DNA of 64,000 nucleotides from Orientallactaga sibirica. Taxonomy: Eukaryota > Chordata > Mammalia > Rodentia > Dipodidae. The stretch is from positions 62,001 to 126,000 of the forward strand of contig JAEOAD010001753.1 in the NCBI GenBank assembly GCA_036365145.1, given 5' to 3'. The position numbers were made by a program, and so were the translations under genes. The notes under the pieces are model-generated. The model ran no database searches and was not told the origin of the DNA. It saw only the letters and a list, made by a program, of their open reading frames with translations. Positions 1-10,507 of this stretch are shown in pieces (the first letter of the stretch is position 1; every line of letters begins with the position of its first letter).

Positions 1-720
1 GCCTTCTGGAGAGAGAGTGCATGTAGGCCAGAAGCACAAGGCTTGATGCGTACACAGAACATGAAGTGTTCTGACATTATTACTCCCTGCACACGGGGCT
101 CAGCTGTGAGGGAGACCAAAGGTGTGCACCAAGCGCTGCAGGCAAGAAAGACAAGGGAATAGTCTCCTCCTCTCCTTAGTCCTGGCAATGTCCTGTAAAA
201 ATATACACATCTCCATAGCACAGCCAAACTATCATTGCTTCAACTTCTGCAGAGATGTGAGCAAATATTTATTCACCCCAAATAAGGTGCCAATGACAGA
301 CCAAAGAAATAATGCCATTCAAGTCCAGCCCAGTGAGCCAGTGAGTATATTGGGGTTATTTAGAGGAATATGGATGAGGAGATATTTACAGGCACATGCA
401 TGACTTGAAAAGTACCTGCATCAGTAAAAGTTCCACCTCCCATGGGTGACAACTCATGAAAGCTGTATCCCTGGAGATGCTTGTAAAATGTGAAGGGGGC
501 TTGGGGGCTGTTATTTAACCTTGTGGAGGGAGCTTGTGAAGCTTGTGAATTTTAGGAACTTTCTGAAACTTTCAGGTTTTGTCCACTTCTGGAGCATGGT
601 TTCTCTAAATTCCTGAGTCTTACAGAGATTCCTGTGTGGTGGGAGGAACACTCTGAAATGCTGTTTTGGGGTACACATAGTCATTACACCCATGAATTCA
701 TAGCAGCTTAAATTTCCTGC
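1..720. other. Anonymous DNA at unit start
   Basis: No gene or confident repeat family is seen. Copies lie at 24454-25160 and 48072-48780. Short open frames here (for example 122-403) lack sensible starts or splice context and are not conserved between copies. Confidence 0.5.
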
Positions 721-724
721 AAAG

Positions 725-1070
725 ATTAAGCCTGTCAATACATCACCTTCATGAGGGAAGGATACATGTGACTCCACACCTCTAGAGAAGCTAATTGCAC
801 CTAATGATTGCTGGGAAAGGGGAGTCATGTTCATCAGTTGTGCTCCTACTGGTAAGTTGCCCATCCTGTTAAATCACCATCCAATCATGATCATGCAAGA
901 AACCCTAATTTAACTCAGTGGGGTTAAAAAAAAAGTAATGAGGAACACCTGCAACCCCAATGAGGAGCGTCCCTAATGGAATGGGGGCAGGGATGAGGGA
1001 AAAAAGAATACCAACACATGATTTATCTATACAAAACATGTTGTTAATAATAATAATAATAAACATTTTT
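725..1070 (+). mobile_element. L1 3'-end-like segment, D1
   Basis: Resembles the 3' untranslated end of rodent L1: a ggggagtcatgttcatcag and taagttgcccatcctg region, catgcaagaaaccctaattt, an aactcagtggggtt stretch and then A-rich sequence. A related segment lies at 15620-15835. Recognition is by eye only. Confidence 0.45.
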
Positions 1071-1221
1071 TAAAAAGGAACAAAAGTAAGATGGAGAGTC
1101 ATAGGCATGAAGAAGTGTGTTAGTGAAAGGTGGAGACTGGTAAGACAGTGGATTTTCTAGGCATAAGATCATATATATAAATAAATAATATATTTTAAAC
1201 ATATATTATAATATCAAAATG

Positions 1222-1505
<284 letters not shown>

Positions 1506-1721
1506 TCAAAATGGAAAACGTTAGTGAAAAAACAGTTGAAGAAGAGGATGGTTGCATGAAAGAAAATGAAAAGTGTCCAAAGGGCCAGAAGAGATGAGAA
1601 TAGCTGCCTGCAAAGAGGGGTGTGCTCAGCACTCATGGGCCTGTGAGTTAACAAGGAGCCCACTCAGGCTCCGCTGCCCTGACCTTGGTCTCCATACACT
1701 ACTTGTTCTCTATGTGGTTTT

Positions 1722-1728
1722 TCTTTTT

Positions 1729-1770
<42 letters not shown>

Positions 1771-1917
1771 TTTTGTTTTTTTCAGGTAGGGTGTCACTCT
1801 GGCTCAGGCTGACCTGGAATTCACTATATAGTCTCAGGGTGGCCTCGAACTCATGGCGATCCTCCTACCTCTGCCTCCCTAGTGCTGGGATTAAAGGCAT
1901 GTGCCACCATGCCCGGC
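1722..1917 (-). mobile_element. B1-like SINE, D1
   Basis: Reverse-strand B1: poly(T) at 1722-1783, then a body containing ggcctcgaactcatgg, cctgggattaaagg-like and gcatgtgccaccatgcc motifs. It is flanked by tttcttt repeats. The orthologous site in I1 (about 21331-21341) and I2 is empty. Confidence 0.88.
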
Positions 1918-2337
1918 TTTCTTTGTTTGGTTTTGAAATATGGTCTACTGTAATCCATGCTGGACTCAAAGTAACCCAGATTGGTGTCACATACCTGTAA
2001 ACTCAGTACTTGGCATGTGGAGGCATGTGATAAAATGTTCAACATATGTACTGAGTTTACAGGTATGTGCCACCAAGCCAAGTTCACTGCACTCACTTCT
2101 TTGTCTGCATTCCCTCTAGATCACCTTATCCACACCCAGGGTCTCAAAAGACAGTAACATGTTGAAGTATCTGAAACATATATGCTGTCTCTGCACTTTC
2201 CACTGGATGGCAGGTTTGAACATGTATGTGCTCATGAGGCACCTCTGAGGGTAACTGAAACAGGGCAGTTGTTAACACTTGTCCCCTTGACAGATCACTT
2301 GCCTGGTTTGTGGAAGGCCCTGTGTTTGATCCTTAGC

Positions 2338-2339
<2 letters not shown>

Positions 2340-2397
<58 letters not shown>
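2340..2397. repeat. (CA)n tract, D1
   Basis: Perfect AC repeat following an ID-like end (ccctgtgtttgatccttagcaac). Copies: 26739-26780 (D2), 50363-50421 (D3) and, as (GT)n, 20858-20916 (I1) and 44466-44532 (I2). Lengths differ in every copy. Confidence 0.9.
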
Positions 2398-2398
<1 letters not shown>

Positions 2399-2596
2399 CT
2401 GTTCTTCATGCATTCTCTATTCCAGGTAAAGGTCTCCATCCCTTCTTTACAATATTCATGTCCAGACAACCTGAGTTATTATTATGAAGCATCATCTTAG
2501 CTCCCTTATCAGTTTGGCACATACTTCTCTGAGCCTTGTTCACACTCACTCTTCACACACATTTTGCTAGTTCAGCCATTGAAATGGTGTATCCAG

Positions 2597-2692
2597 GCAG
2601 GAGGTGTGACTCAGTAGTGGATCCATTGTTTACCTGGGATGTATGAGGCTCTGGGTTCATGAACTAGTTACCAGAAAAAAAAAAAAAAATAA
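2597..2692 (+). mobile_element. ID-like SINE, D1
   Basis: Diverged ID-type element: gactcagtagtggatcca, then ggctctgggttcatgaac and an A-run. Copies at 26981-27070, 50620-50707 and reversed at 20567-20657 and 44172-44265. Confidence 0.6.
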
Positions 2693-3216
2693 TGCCTTAG
2701 TTAAACATACTACATAGCTGATTGAATGTATAGAAAGTCTGTGGTAGTAGAAAGCTGACTGTTACAGGTTTATAATCTAATTTTGTTGGGTTACCTTTAG
2801 TCCCATAAATAGTACTTATAGTCTACCTCACCACTTGATCTAACATTGCCATTACTATCAGGTAAAATTCTTATTGGAATGTTCAAACAAACATCTTAGT
2901 TTCCACCAACCCACAGGCTAAGGATGGCATCACAAAACACCTGAGGCCTCTAGCAGAGACTTCTCTGCTTTGAAAACTCCTCCTTGATGTTTCCTGAGTG
3001 TACTTAAAATGCCTAGATTTATAACTTTTTCATTCTATTACTATAAATATTCCATGAGTCAGGTAGGGGACCCACATTTTTACCAGTATTTTAGGAAGAT
3101 CCCTGTGAGTGTGAGGCTATGTTGGTTGACAGATTGAGTTCCAAGTCAGCCAAAGTGAGACCAGGCTTAAGAAATGAACCAAAAATGAAACTTTTAGCAT
3201 GTTGAAAGTTTGATTT

Positions 3217-3584
3217 GATGCTAGACCTGTCCTGAGTTGCAAAACAGATTGAGTTAGGCCTAAGGTCAAAAAGCCTGAACTAAATTCTGAGAGAACAGAA
3301 CAAAGAACCAAGTCACCTGGAAGGTTTCAGAGAAGGCCATTCCCCCTTTGAAAGCCAAAAAAGTAAAAGAATTTTACTTAACTGGCATGTTGAAAACTTC
3401 ATATTTCATGGAATTATAACCAGTCAGACCTGTTATCGGTCAAATTAGCCAATTATATTAGAGGTCTTTGTTTAGCTCTTTAAAAGGGCCAGAGAGCTTT
3501 TATCTCAGAAAATGGTGGAAGTATTTATTATGCGATCTATGTTTTTACATGGTATAGAAGTCTGTGGATTTTCAGACCCTAACA
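3217..3584 (+). mobile_element. LTR-like segment, D1 (gapped)
   Basis: Shortened counterpart of 27626-28159. Many short gaps relative to D2 and D3 remove most of the TATA-to-polyadenylation region. Confidence 0.4.
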
Positions 3585-4955
3585 TTCCCAATCAGCTCTC
3601 AGATTTGTCTCAAAAAAAGTAAAGGTAAGAACTGGGTTTGACATCCCAAAACAATATTAAAAAAACAAATGAAAATGAAAATCATTCATATTCTCCCTGA
3701 GAGTTTCAGGTTCTTTCACATGTCCATACCATTGCACTTGACGTTCTCATCACCCTACTGACAGTTTGAGTCAGATAGACTTACTTTTGAAAAACATGAC
3801 AAACTGCAGGGTGCTCAGCAACATCCCTGTACCCACCCACAAGGTCAGGTGCAGCATTGTATCCCCACCCTCAATTAAATAATAAAAAAAAGACCCTGAC
3901 ATCACAAAAAATATTGTTGAAATGGTTAAAACAAACTAATTCCTCCTGAGATCAACACCAGCAACACAGTCTGTACCATTTTTCTGGTATTACCAGACCA
4001 GTTCATGGAGAAGCACAGGGGCTACATGGAAATTGGAGACATGCAGTGACTTTGGTTTAATTCTGTCAGGGAAGGAGCTGGAGAACTGCAAGTGGCCACC
4101 AAGTGAAAAACTGAAAGACAGGTCCGAGCCTCAATCTGATGAAACAGGCAAGAAAACACAGGCCAGAGTGGAGAAGAATATCAGGGCTCAGAGTGGGCTG
4201 GACTACCCACTTTCTCACATCATACTGATAACAGTAATAAGGGGAAAATAGAGACATGTTTTAGATAAACTTTTGATCTAGTTGTAATCTAAACAGAGAT
4301 TCAGAGGAATGCAAGGGCTACTGGCTTTGGTGTACATGAACCCTCACTTCATGGAGAGAAGAGTCCATAAGTCCACAAGGAGACATAGAGGACCCATTAA
4401 CACCTTAAATCTCAGAGTCATGAATGATTACTCAACAAATAAAATTTGAAATGATTGCCTTTCTTTCCCCTCCTTTATTAAGTGTTAGCTATAGATGAAA
4501 TATAAGATATCTCTAAGAATCCTTTCTTATCCCAAATTTCAACTCTCTCAATACAGCATAGGTTCAAGGTTGAATTCCTCTCTTTGCTCACTTGCCTCTG
4601 AAAGTACAAGTATCAAGGACTGAATTCTGGTTTCAGAAACACAGGGTGACTGGTACAGATGACAGTTGTGGGAAGAAAGTCAGGAGATTCTGAAGTCAGC
4701 AGTCAGTGGGGTGAGAGGGAAATGATGGAACACAGACTTCATACACAAAGCCAATGTCTCATGCATTAGACCCTCAAGAGATAGATGCATCAGAGCCCTG
4801 AGCATTGTCCCTGCTACCAAGGCAGTGTGAGCTTGGCTCCCTGCTTCTCCACCTGGTTATTCCTTCCTCCCCATCACCATGATGACGAGACACAGTTCCG
4901 AGAACCAACCCAGCACCAATTTCCAGAATGGGGAAGGTGGGTTAAGAATGGTCAC
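3585..4955. other. Anonymous DNA within the D-only block
   Basis: No recognised element. The open frame at 4033-4251 is partly kept in D2 (28668-28871) but interrupted in D3, so I do not call it a gene. Copies at 28160-29550 and 51750-53140. Confidence 0.5.
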
Positions 4956-4957
4956 TC

Positions 4958-5113
4958 AAAGCCCGGCATGATAGTGCACACCTTTAATCACAACACTCGG
5001 GAGGCAGAGGTAGGAGGATTGCCATGAGTTCGAGGCCACCCTGAGATGACATAGTGAATTCCAGGTCAGCCTGAGCTAGAGTGAGACCCTACCTTGAAAA
5101 CAACAACAAAAAA
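4958..5113 (+). mobile_element. B1-like SINE, D1
   Basis: Starts at gcccggcatgatagtgcaca and contains cgggaggcagaggtaggagg and gagttcgaggccaccctgag, ending in an A-rich tail. Only in D arms. Confidence 0.85.
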
Positions 5114-5559
5114 AAGTATGGTCACTCTTCCAGCACAAGGCATGTGCCTCTCCTTCTTATAAGGAAGACCACACCTACCTACTTCTATCCTGGTCGTCTG
5201 AATTCCACACATTCCACGTCCAGTGCCTGGTTTTCCAGATCCTATTGCTAACACAGTGTGCCATCTCCAGAGTAGAAGCCCAGGGCCCAGCTTCTCAGGA
5301 TGTCCTCACTCTGAGAAATGGGGTGATGAGTTTGTTTGTCTTTGGCGCTCTACCCAATGGCTGTCTCCTTTCTCCTGTCCAGGAGGCTGGGAAGCCACAT
5401 CATACTCACGATCTTCATGTAGGTCCTAGGACACCCTGCCTGTTGTCTCATATTTGGGCTGCATGATTCAGGCCACCCTGTTTACTATATCACAGAAAAC
5501 ATTCTTGTTCAGGGAGGTTTGATATGTGCCATTTCAGGAAGGTCAGTACATCTCACACC

Positions 5560-5770
5560 CACATATCAAATGAAGGATCTAAGGAGATTGTTAAAGGCAT
5601 TTCCTTGCAAACTTAACAGCTCCAGTTCAATTCCCCACTATCCACATAAAGGCACGTGCACACAGCATACCCACTCCAAGTCAATGAGAAGTGGAGGCAG
5701 GAGAACCCAGAAGCTTGCAGGCCAGTGAGAATGGTGCCCATGAAGCAGAAAAAAAAAAAAAAAAAAAACA
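5560..5770 (+). mobile_element. Composite tRNA-SINE/B1 (B4-like) element, D1
   Basis: A tRNA-like half (gttaaaggcatttccttgc, then gttcaattccccac) is followed by a B1-like half (gaggcaggagaacccagaag) and an A-run. Copies at 30158-30365 and 53744-53962. Confidence 0.55.
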
Positions 5771-5774
5771 GCAT

Positions 5775-6530
5775 AACCAGTAAAACAAGTGAAGCCCTGT
5801 GTCAAGCAAAGTGGAAGTTGTCCTCAGACCTCACATGTACTCTGTGGCATGCACATGCTAATTCACACAGAAGATACTTGAATCACATCACTTCTCTCTT
5901 TAATAGCATCTTCTAAATTCCTAGATACACACTAAGTATCACATTAACCAACCAATCTGAAGATCTCATCCAAATAACAGGTAGTCATCTCTGTTCCTGG
6001 AATACTCTGAGCTTCCTTTCCATTCAGTAACTAACCTAGTCTTCCATTCATGAAGTGTCAGGATTTTCCTGACACCAGCCTGCCCCTCCCAAACTGTCAT
6101 TTCACAGGTCTAGTGACTCTCTAACAATCTCTACCTGCCTATCACCATGGTGCCTTAGGTAAACACCTTTTCCCAAATTAGAGTGAGCTTATTAAACTTA
6201 GGACTTTCCCACTTTAATTAATCCCACTCAGTAGTGTTGGATATTCTTTTCTCACATCTTAAAATTTTGGGTTAAGGCCAGAGGCTAGTAAACCCAAGAC
6301 CTCATTAACTCTCCTTCCTGCTTTTCCTTCTAGTATTTAGTACCTAACACTGTTGGTTTTCACTTTCTGTCCATACACACAGGAAAATGAAGGCAATGTC
6401 TGTAAGCACACCACACTGAGATTAGAAACTCGGCATGGAGAGGTGAAGACACTTGTGGGTGGCACACTGAAACTGGTTTTGGGCTGAGGCCAGGCCTATC
6501 ACCAGGGGTCCTCGCAGTGCCAACAGGAAG
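5775..6530. other. Anonymous DNA before module B
   Basis: No gene or repeat family recognised. On the minus strand, gtgtgcttacag then acattgcc (near 6393-6405) looks like a splice acceptor and is conserved in the I arms (about 19604-19616). The following frame reaches a stop within about 60 nt, so I do not call an exon. Copies at 30370-31125 and 53970-54725. Confidence 0.4.
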
Positions 6531-6566
6531 CTCACGTGGCCTCTCTACTTGGCCTGAACCCCCTAC

Positions 6567-6625
6567 CTGATGTGGAGAGGTCTAACTTGCAAGCAGATCA
6601 CCATGGTCGCCTCCTCCACCACCAT
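6567..6625 (-). pseudogene. Diverged second copy of the exon (module B), D1
   Basis: Paralogous to 7803-7859: ATG at 6625, GAGGAGGCG and ACCATGG in register, ending at CAG|GTAGGGGG. It is 59 nt rather than 57, so the intron phase differs. The upstream CRE has decayed to TGACATCA (6739-6746) and CpGs are mostly lost. Only one of the two tandem promoter motifs is present. Probably a dead or non-coding duplicate. Confidence 0.45.
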
Positions 6626-7028
6626 CTCACCAGACAGAGGATCAGGAAAATGAACTCTGCTGCTTCCTCCTCACCATTTGCACCTCCCTGCCTTTAAGTT
6701 TACAATTTCCCCCATGCTCTGGTAGAGCTGCAGCACTGTGACATCATGGGCTATTCCACCTGCCAGGGCATGGGGGGGGGCAACCATCCACCATTTCCAC
6801 AGGGGGGTGGCAGAGGGAGTGGGATGCAGCTGTACTGAAGCAGGGACTTTGCAGCTCACAGGGATCTTTCCTCCCACCTACCCATAGAGCAGATGCAGGA
6901 CTCCTGTGGCATGAGGAGGCCTCATGGGAAAAGGTGACTCCTGGCCAGAAGATTCCACAGGCCCACTGTGTGTGCCTGACAACACTATGGTCAACCCACA
7001 GGGATTGACTGCACTCAGGCCTGGGTTC

Positions 7029-7514
7029 TGCAGCCCTGCCCTGCTTCCCTTGCTCTTCCTTCCTTTCTTCCTCCCTTTTCTTATCTTCCATTTTCCCCTA
7101 TTTTCTCCCCCTTCCTTCTTTCTGTCCCACCCTCCTCCTTACTTCCATTCCTCTCTCCCTTCTTCCTTATTTCCCTCCCTCACTTTCTCCTTCCTTCTTT
7201 CCATTCTTCTCATTTCACCCTTTTTTTCCTTCCTTCCCTTTTTTATTCTCTTCCCCTTCCCATCTTTTTCCTTCTTTCTTTCCTTTCTTCTCCTCCTCTT
7301 TTTCCTTCCCACCTTCATTCCTTCCCTCTATTATTCACCCTTTTTTTTTTTTTCTACCTTCCTTCCCTTCTTTTCCTTCTTCTTCCCATTTCTCTCCCTT
7401 TCTCCTTTTCCCCCCTTTACTTTGCCCCCTTTTTTCCTCCCTGTCTCCCTTCCCTCTTTCCTTTCCTTCCTCTCTTTATCTCCTCCTGTCCTTTCCTTTT
7501 TGTTCTTCTGTTTT
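7029..7514 (+). repeat. Polypyrimidine tract of module B, D1
   Basis: Nearly pure C/T for about 480 bp, built of variable CCTT/CTTT/TTCCC blocks. The long Leu/Phe/Pro/Ser-only frame across it (6924-7532) is a composition artefact. Confidence 0.9.
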
Positions 7515-7612
7515 GACACAGGCTCTATATAGTCCAGACTTGCCCTCAAACCTTGAAGCTCCTACCTCAGCCTCCCACTGGGGTCATAGGAGTGCACCAG
7601 GCCCAAAATTTT
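7510..7612 (-). mobile_element. B1-like fragment, D1
   Basis: Reverse-strand old B1: tatatagtccagacttgcc, then ctcagcctcccactggggtc. It sits inside the putative first intron. Copies at 32107-32205, 55729-55823 and, on the plus strand, 18243-18345 and 41573-41685. Confidence 0.6.
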
Positions 7613-7618
7613 TTTTTG

Positions 7619-7668
<50 letters not shown>
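7619..7668. repeat. (GT)n tract beside candidate exon, D1
   Basis: Microsatellite about 135 bp into the putative first intron. Copies at 32215-32271, 55832-55877 and, as (CA)n, 18155-18196 and 41478-41519. Confidence 0.92.
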
Positions 7669-7802
7669 TCTGTGTGGATTTGGACTCATGTTCCAGGGCG
7701 GTGCGCTGGAGCTGGGTGTGGGCCTGGCCAGCCCTTTGCCTGGCTTTCTCGCAGCACCTCCCGGGGAGCCTGTGACCCCTCAGCCCAGCGCGATCCTCCT
7801 AC

Positions 7803-7859
7803 CTGCTGCGGATCGCTCTCACTCGCCCCCAGACTCGCCATGGCCGCCTCCTCCGCCAT
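7803..7859 (-). CDS. Candidate first coding exon, copy D1 (module A)
   Basis: A 57-nt open segment on the minus strand. It begins with ATG at 7859 and runs 19 codons (MAEEAAMASLG, then a Ser/Glu/Asp/Gln-rich end) to a splice-donor-like CAG|GTAGGAGG at 7802. The intron phase would be 0. It sits just downstream of a GC-rich segment with a cAMP-response element and a TATA-like box. The same ATG, length, frame and donor recur in four other copies in this window, although surrounding DNA has gained and lost bases. The D1 copy has Pro at codon 17 where D2 and D3 have Arg. I do not recognise the protein. Without splicing the frame runs into a (GT)n tract and ends, so a real product needs a downstream exon, which for this strand would lie below 7800 or before the window. 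It could instead be a non-coding first exon or a decayed gene fragment. Confidence 0.42.
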
Positions 7860-8120
7860 CCTGCAGGATGGAGGCTCCGGAAAATGAACTCCGCTGCTTC
7901 CTCCGCACTGCTCACGCCGACCCGCCTTTCAGTTTACAATCTGCTGAGCGGTTTCCCTGGCACACAGACGGGCCACCGCCACCGCCACTTTCTCTGCCCC
8001 ACAGAGCTGCTGGAGAGAGGCTCAGGAGAAAGAACTCCGCAGCTCCCGCCTTTTTAAAGTTTACAATTTTCCTAAGGACGCTCTGGGTGAGAGTCAGCAT
8101 TGTGACGTCACGGGCAGTTC
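7860..8120 (-). promoter_or_regulatory. GC-rich promoter-like segment with CRE, copy D1
   Basis: The segment contains a perfect palindromic cAMP-response element, TGACGTCA (8103-8110), a TATA-like TTTAAAAA on the minus strand (8051-8057), GGCGGG boxes and clustered CpG sites. All lie within 250 bp upstream of the ATG at 7859. It holds two imperfect tandem copies of a motif (starts at 7871 and 8018), each reading, on the plus strand, GAGGCTC...GAACTCCGC...CCGCCTTT...GTTTACAAT. Promoter function is inference. Confidence 0.5.
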
Positions 8121-8339
8121 CACCTGCCTACAGCACAGGGGAGGCCAGAGGCGCCCAGCAGTCAGGAGGGGAGGGCGGCTGGCAGAAGAAGAGTGGGCTG
8201 CAGCTGTATTGATGCAGGGACTTTGCAGCTAATGGAGCTTGTGCCTCTCCCTCACAAACACTCAGAGAGCAGATGCAGGGGCTCCTGAGACCTGAGGTGC
8301 AGCTGTGTGTTCTGACAGACCACCAGCTTCCACCTACCA

Positions 8340-8600
8340 AGGGTTTAAGAATGTCATCAGATAGCATGTGAAGACTATGGTGGCGATTTCCCTGCTTTGC
8401 TAAAACCTGCCTACCTGATGGTCAACCAATGTACTTGAAAAGTGCCTTGATTTATGACGACTTATGTAGTTATGAAAACTTCATGAAACTGTTAACACTT
8501 TTAGATGGAATTTTGGGTAAACTTAATCTGTGTTCCTGGACCATGGTCACTCATATTTGGCCCTAAAGTATGTCTAATCCCCTTTGATGTGAGAGCTTCA
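8340..8600. other. AT-richer linker upstream of the promoter-like segment, D1
   Basis: No element recognised. Conserved in D2 (32945-33205), D3 (56570-56835) and inverted in I1 (17250-17525) and I2 (40590-40830). I2 lacks about 20 bp near 40655 relative to I1. Confidence 0.5.
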
Positions 8601-8947
8601 TCTTTTGCATGGACTGGGGTGCAGCTGTGCTGAAGCAAGGACTTTGCAGCTCACAGAGCTTGTGTCCCACCCCGTACATACCCAGAGAGCAGATGCAGGG
8701 GTTCCTGGTACCCTGGGTGCAGCTATAATAAAGCAGAAGCTTTGCAGCTCACAGAGCTTTTGCCCTGCTCCCCCCCCCACCACACTTACCCAGATAACAG
8801 GTGCGGGGACTCCTGGGGCTTGAGGAGGCCTGGTGTGATGGTGTGACTCCTGGGGCCAGAAGATCCCATAAGCCCCACAGTGTGTGCATGAAACACTATG
8901 GTCAGCCCACAGGGATTGACTGTGCTCAGGCCAGGGATCTGCAGCCC

Positions 8948-9318
8948 TGCCCTCCTTCCCTTGTCCTTCCTTTGTTCCTTCCTTGCTCCTTCCATTCTTC
9001 TCCATTTAATCCCTCTTTTTTTCTTTTTTTCTCCCACTCTTTCTTCACTTTCCCATACTCCTTCCTTTTTCTATTTTTCTTTCCATTCTTCACTTCTCCC
9101 CTCTTTTTCATCCCCTTTAATCATGCCACTCATCACCTTTTCCCTCCTTTGAACCTCCCTTTCTTTCTATTCTAAGCCATCTCTCCCCTTTCCCACTTTT
9201 TTTTCATTCCTCATCACCTTTTCCTTCCTTTTCCCTTTTTCTATTCTTCCCTCCCCCCCCTTTCTTCCTTCCCTCCTTGCCTTTCTTTTTTTCTTCCTTT
9301 TTTTCTCCCTTTATCTCT
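8948..9318 (+). repeat. Polypyrimidine tract of module A, D1
   Basis: Second C/T tract, following cagccctgccctccttccc. It is the module A counterpart of 7029-7514. Confidence 0.88.
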
Positions 9319-9456
9319 GGCTTGCTGTGAGCTCAAGGCCTGATGAGGACTCCATCTCATGTCTCCTCTGTGCAGTCAAAATATTGCCTTCCTCCCCTGC
9401 AAAGTTCTGGCACACAGGAAAGGCACAACATAGACATTAAAAAGCTCAGATGGAGA

Positions 9457-9460
<4 letters not shown>

Positions 9461-9506
<46 letters not shown>
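9461..9506. repeat. (GT)n tract, D1 loop
   Basis: Microsatellite in the inverted-repeat loop. Copies at 34007-34054 and 57832-57884. Confidence 0.9.
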
Positions 9507-9507
<1 letters not shown>

Positions 9508-10380
9508 GAGAGTGATGAGATGGAAAACAGCCCGAGAACAGGTAAAATATCTCACCAACAGAAGTGCATCCACAACAGTGTGGAATGGATACTTACATTG
9601 TGTATTTGCATTATGTGTATAATTACAAGAGATGAACACCACAGGGAAGTTCCCATCTTTATGATGTCTGAAGAAATTTATAGATAGTACAGAAGCTTTA
9701 CAGCATCCTAGTGTCATGGCCTTGGCTGCCCTGTCAGCCCCCTTTCAAAGGAATAGCAGAGACAAAGCACCCAGTAAAGGTTAATTACAAGTAGCTGGGC
9801 GCTGCTGCTCCTACCAGGCCCAGGAGCCTGAGGGAAGTGAAGGGGAGGGAAAAGGAGTGGGAAGAACATACAGGAGCTTAGGTGGAGGTGAAGAACCTGG
9901 GGAAGCCCCTACTGGGGAAACTAGATAGGGTTTGGCCAGGGAAGGTATTGTTCCTGGATGAGAGTGCTGATCTCAGACATTCCTCTCTCACTGTTTAAGG
10001 ATGCAGGCTGGAATGATGATTGGAAAGTCCCTCAGTGGGCTCTGGAGACAATGTGTTTGGTGAATGCCCAGTGTGGGGAGGAAAGTGGCTCTTGGACAAC
10101 AGGATATTTTGTAAGAAACATCTAGAAGCAGGAAGTCAGGCTAGAGACATGGGAGGCATAGCTTCATGTGTGGTGTAGGGGAAACCTGGATTCTGAGCAG
10201 CTGCTTACAAACTTGAAGTGATCCCAGCTCAGAGGTAAGTCCAGGCACACATGGAACACAATGGATCTTACTCTTGTGGTCTGAAAATTTGGAGGCAGAC
10301 GTGTGGAGGAATGATGTGGGCATGGGCAATGGCAGTGATGGGAATTGGCCTGCTATCCAGAAATACTTCTTGGAGGAGGG
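9507..10380. other. Anonymous DNA in the loop
   Basis: No gene or repeat recognised. It has moderate GC and a donor-like AGAG|GTAAGTCC near 10234, but no matching acceptor or conserved open frame. Copies at 34055-34935 and 57885-58775. Confidence 0.5.
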
Positions 10381-10384
10381 GCTG

Positions 10385-10500
10385 GGGAGCTGTGCAGATG
10401 GGCACAGTGACACTCACCTGTTATCCCCGCACTCAGTAAGCAGCGACAGGAGCATCATGGGTTCAAAAGGTAGCCTGGGATATATATAGCAAGACCTGGT
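10385..10500 (+). mobile_element. Old B1-like SINE, D1
   Basis: ggcacagtgacactcacctg, then gcactcagtaagcagcgac and gcctgggatatatatagcaa. Copies at 34940-35058 and 58778-58890. Confidence 0.6.
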
Positions 10501-10507
10501 CCCAAAA

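Larger units (their letters stand above)
3227..6020. repeat. D-only block, unit 1 (absent from I arms)
   Basis: This block lies between positions that are directly joined in I1 (19997/19998) and I2 (43366/43367). It contains most of the LTR-like segment, anonymous DNA, a B1 and a B4-like SINE. It is either an ancient deletion in the I arm or an ancient insertion in D. Confidence 0.8.
1658..8789 (+). repeat. Inverted-repeat left arm, unit 1
   Basis: This segment is the reverse complement of 17063-21399, apart from 3227-6020, which has no counterpart there, and a B1 at 1722-1917. Homology starts at gcccactc (1658) and ends at cacacttac (8781-8789). The loop to the other arm is about 8.3 kb. 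Confidence 0.88.

Noticed and set aside
4033..4251. 72-codon frame with a Lys/Glu-rich middle
   Set aside because: It is interrupted in D3 and absent from the I arms, with no recognisable domain and no initiation or splice context.
6376..6440. Possible small exon: acceptor-like and donor-like signals on both strands
   Set aside because: Signals occur on both strands of the same stretch. The minus-strand frame stops within about 60 nt in the relevant phases and the donor GTACTA is weak.
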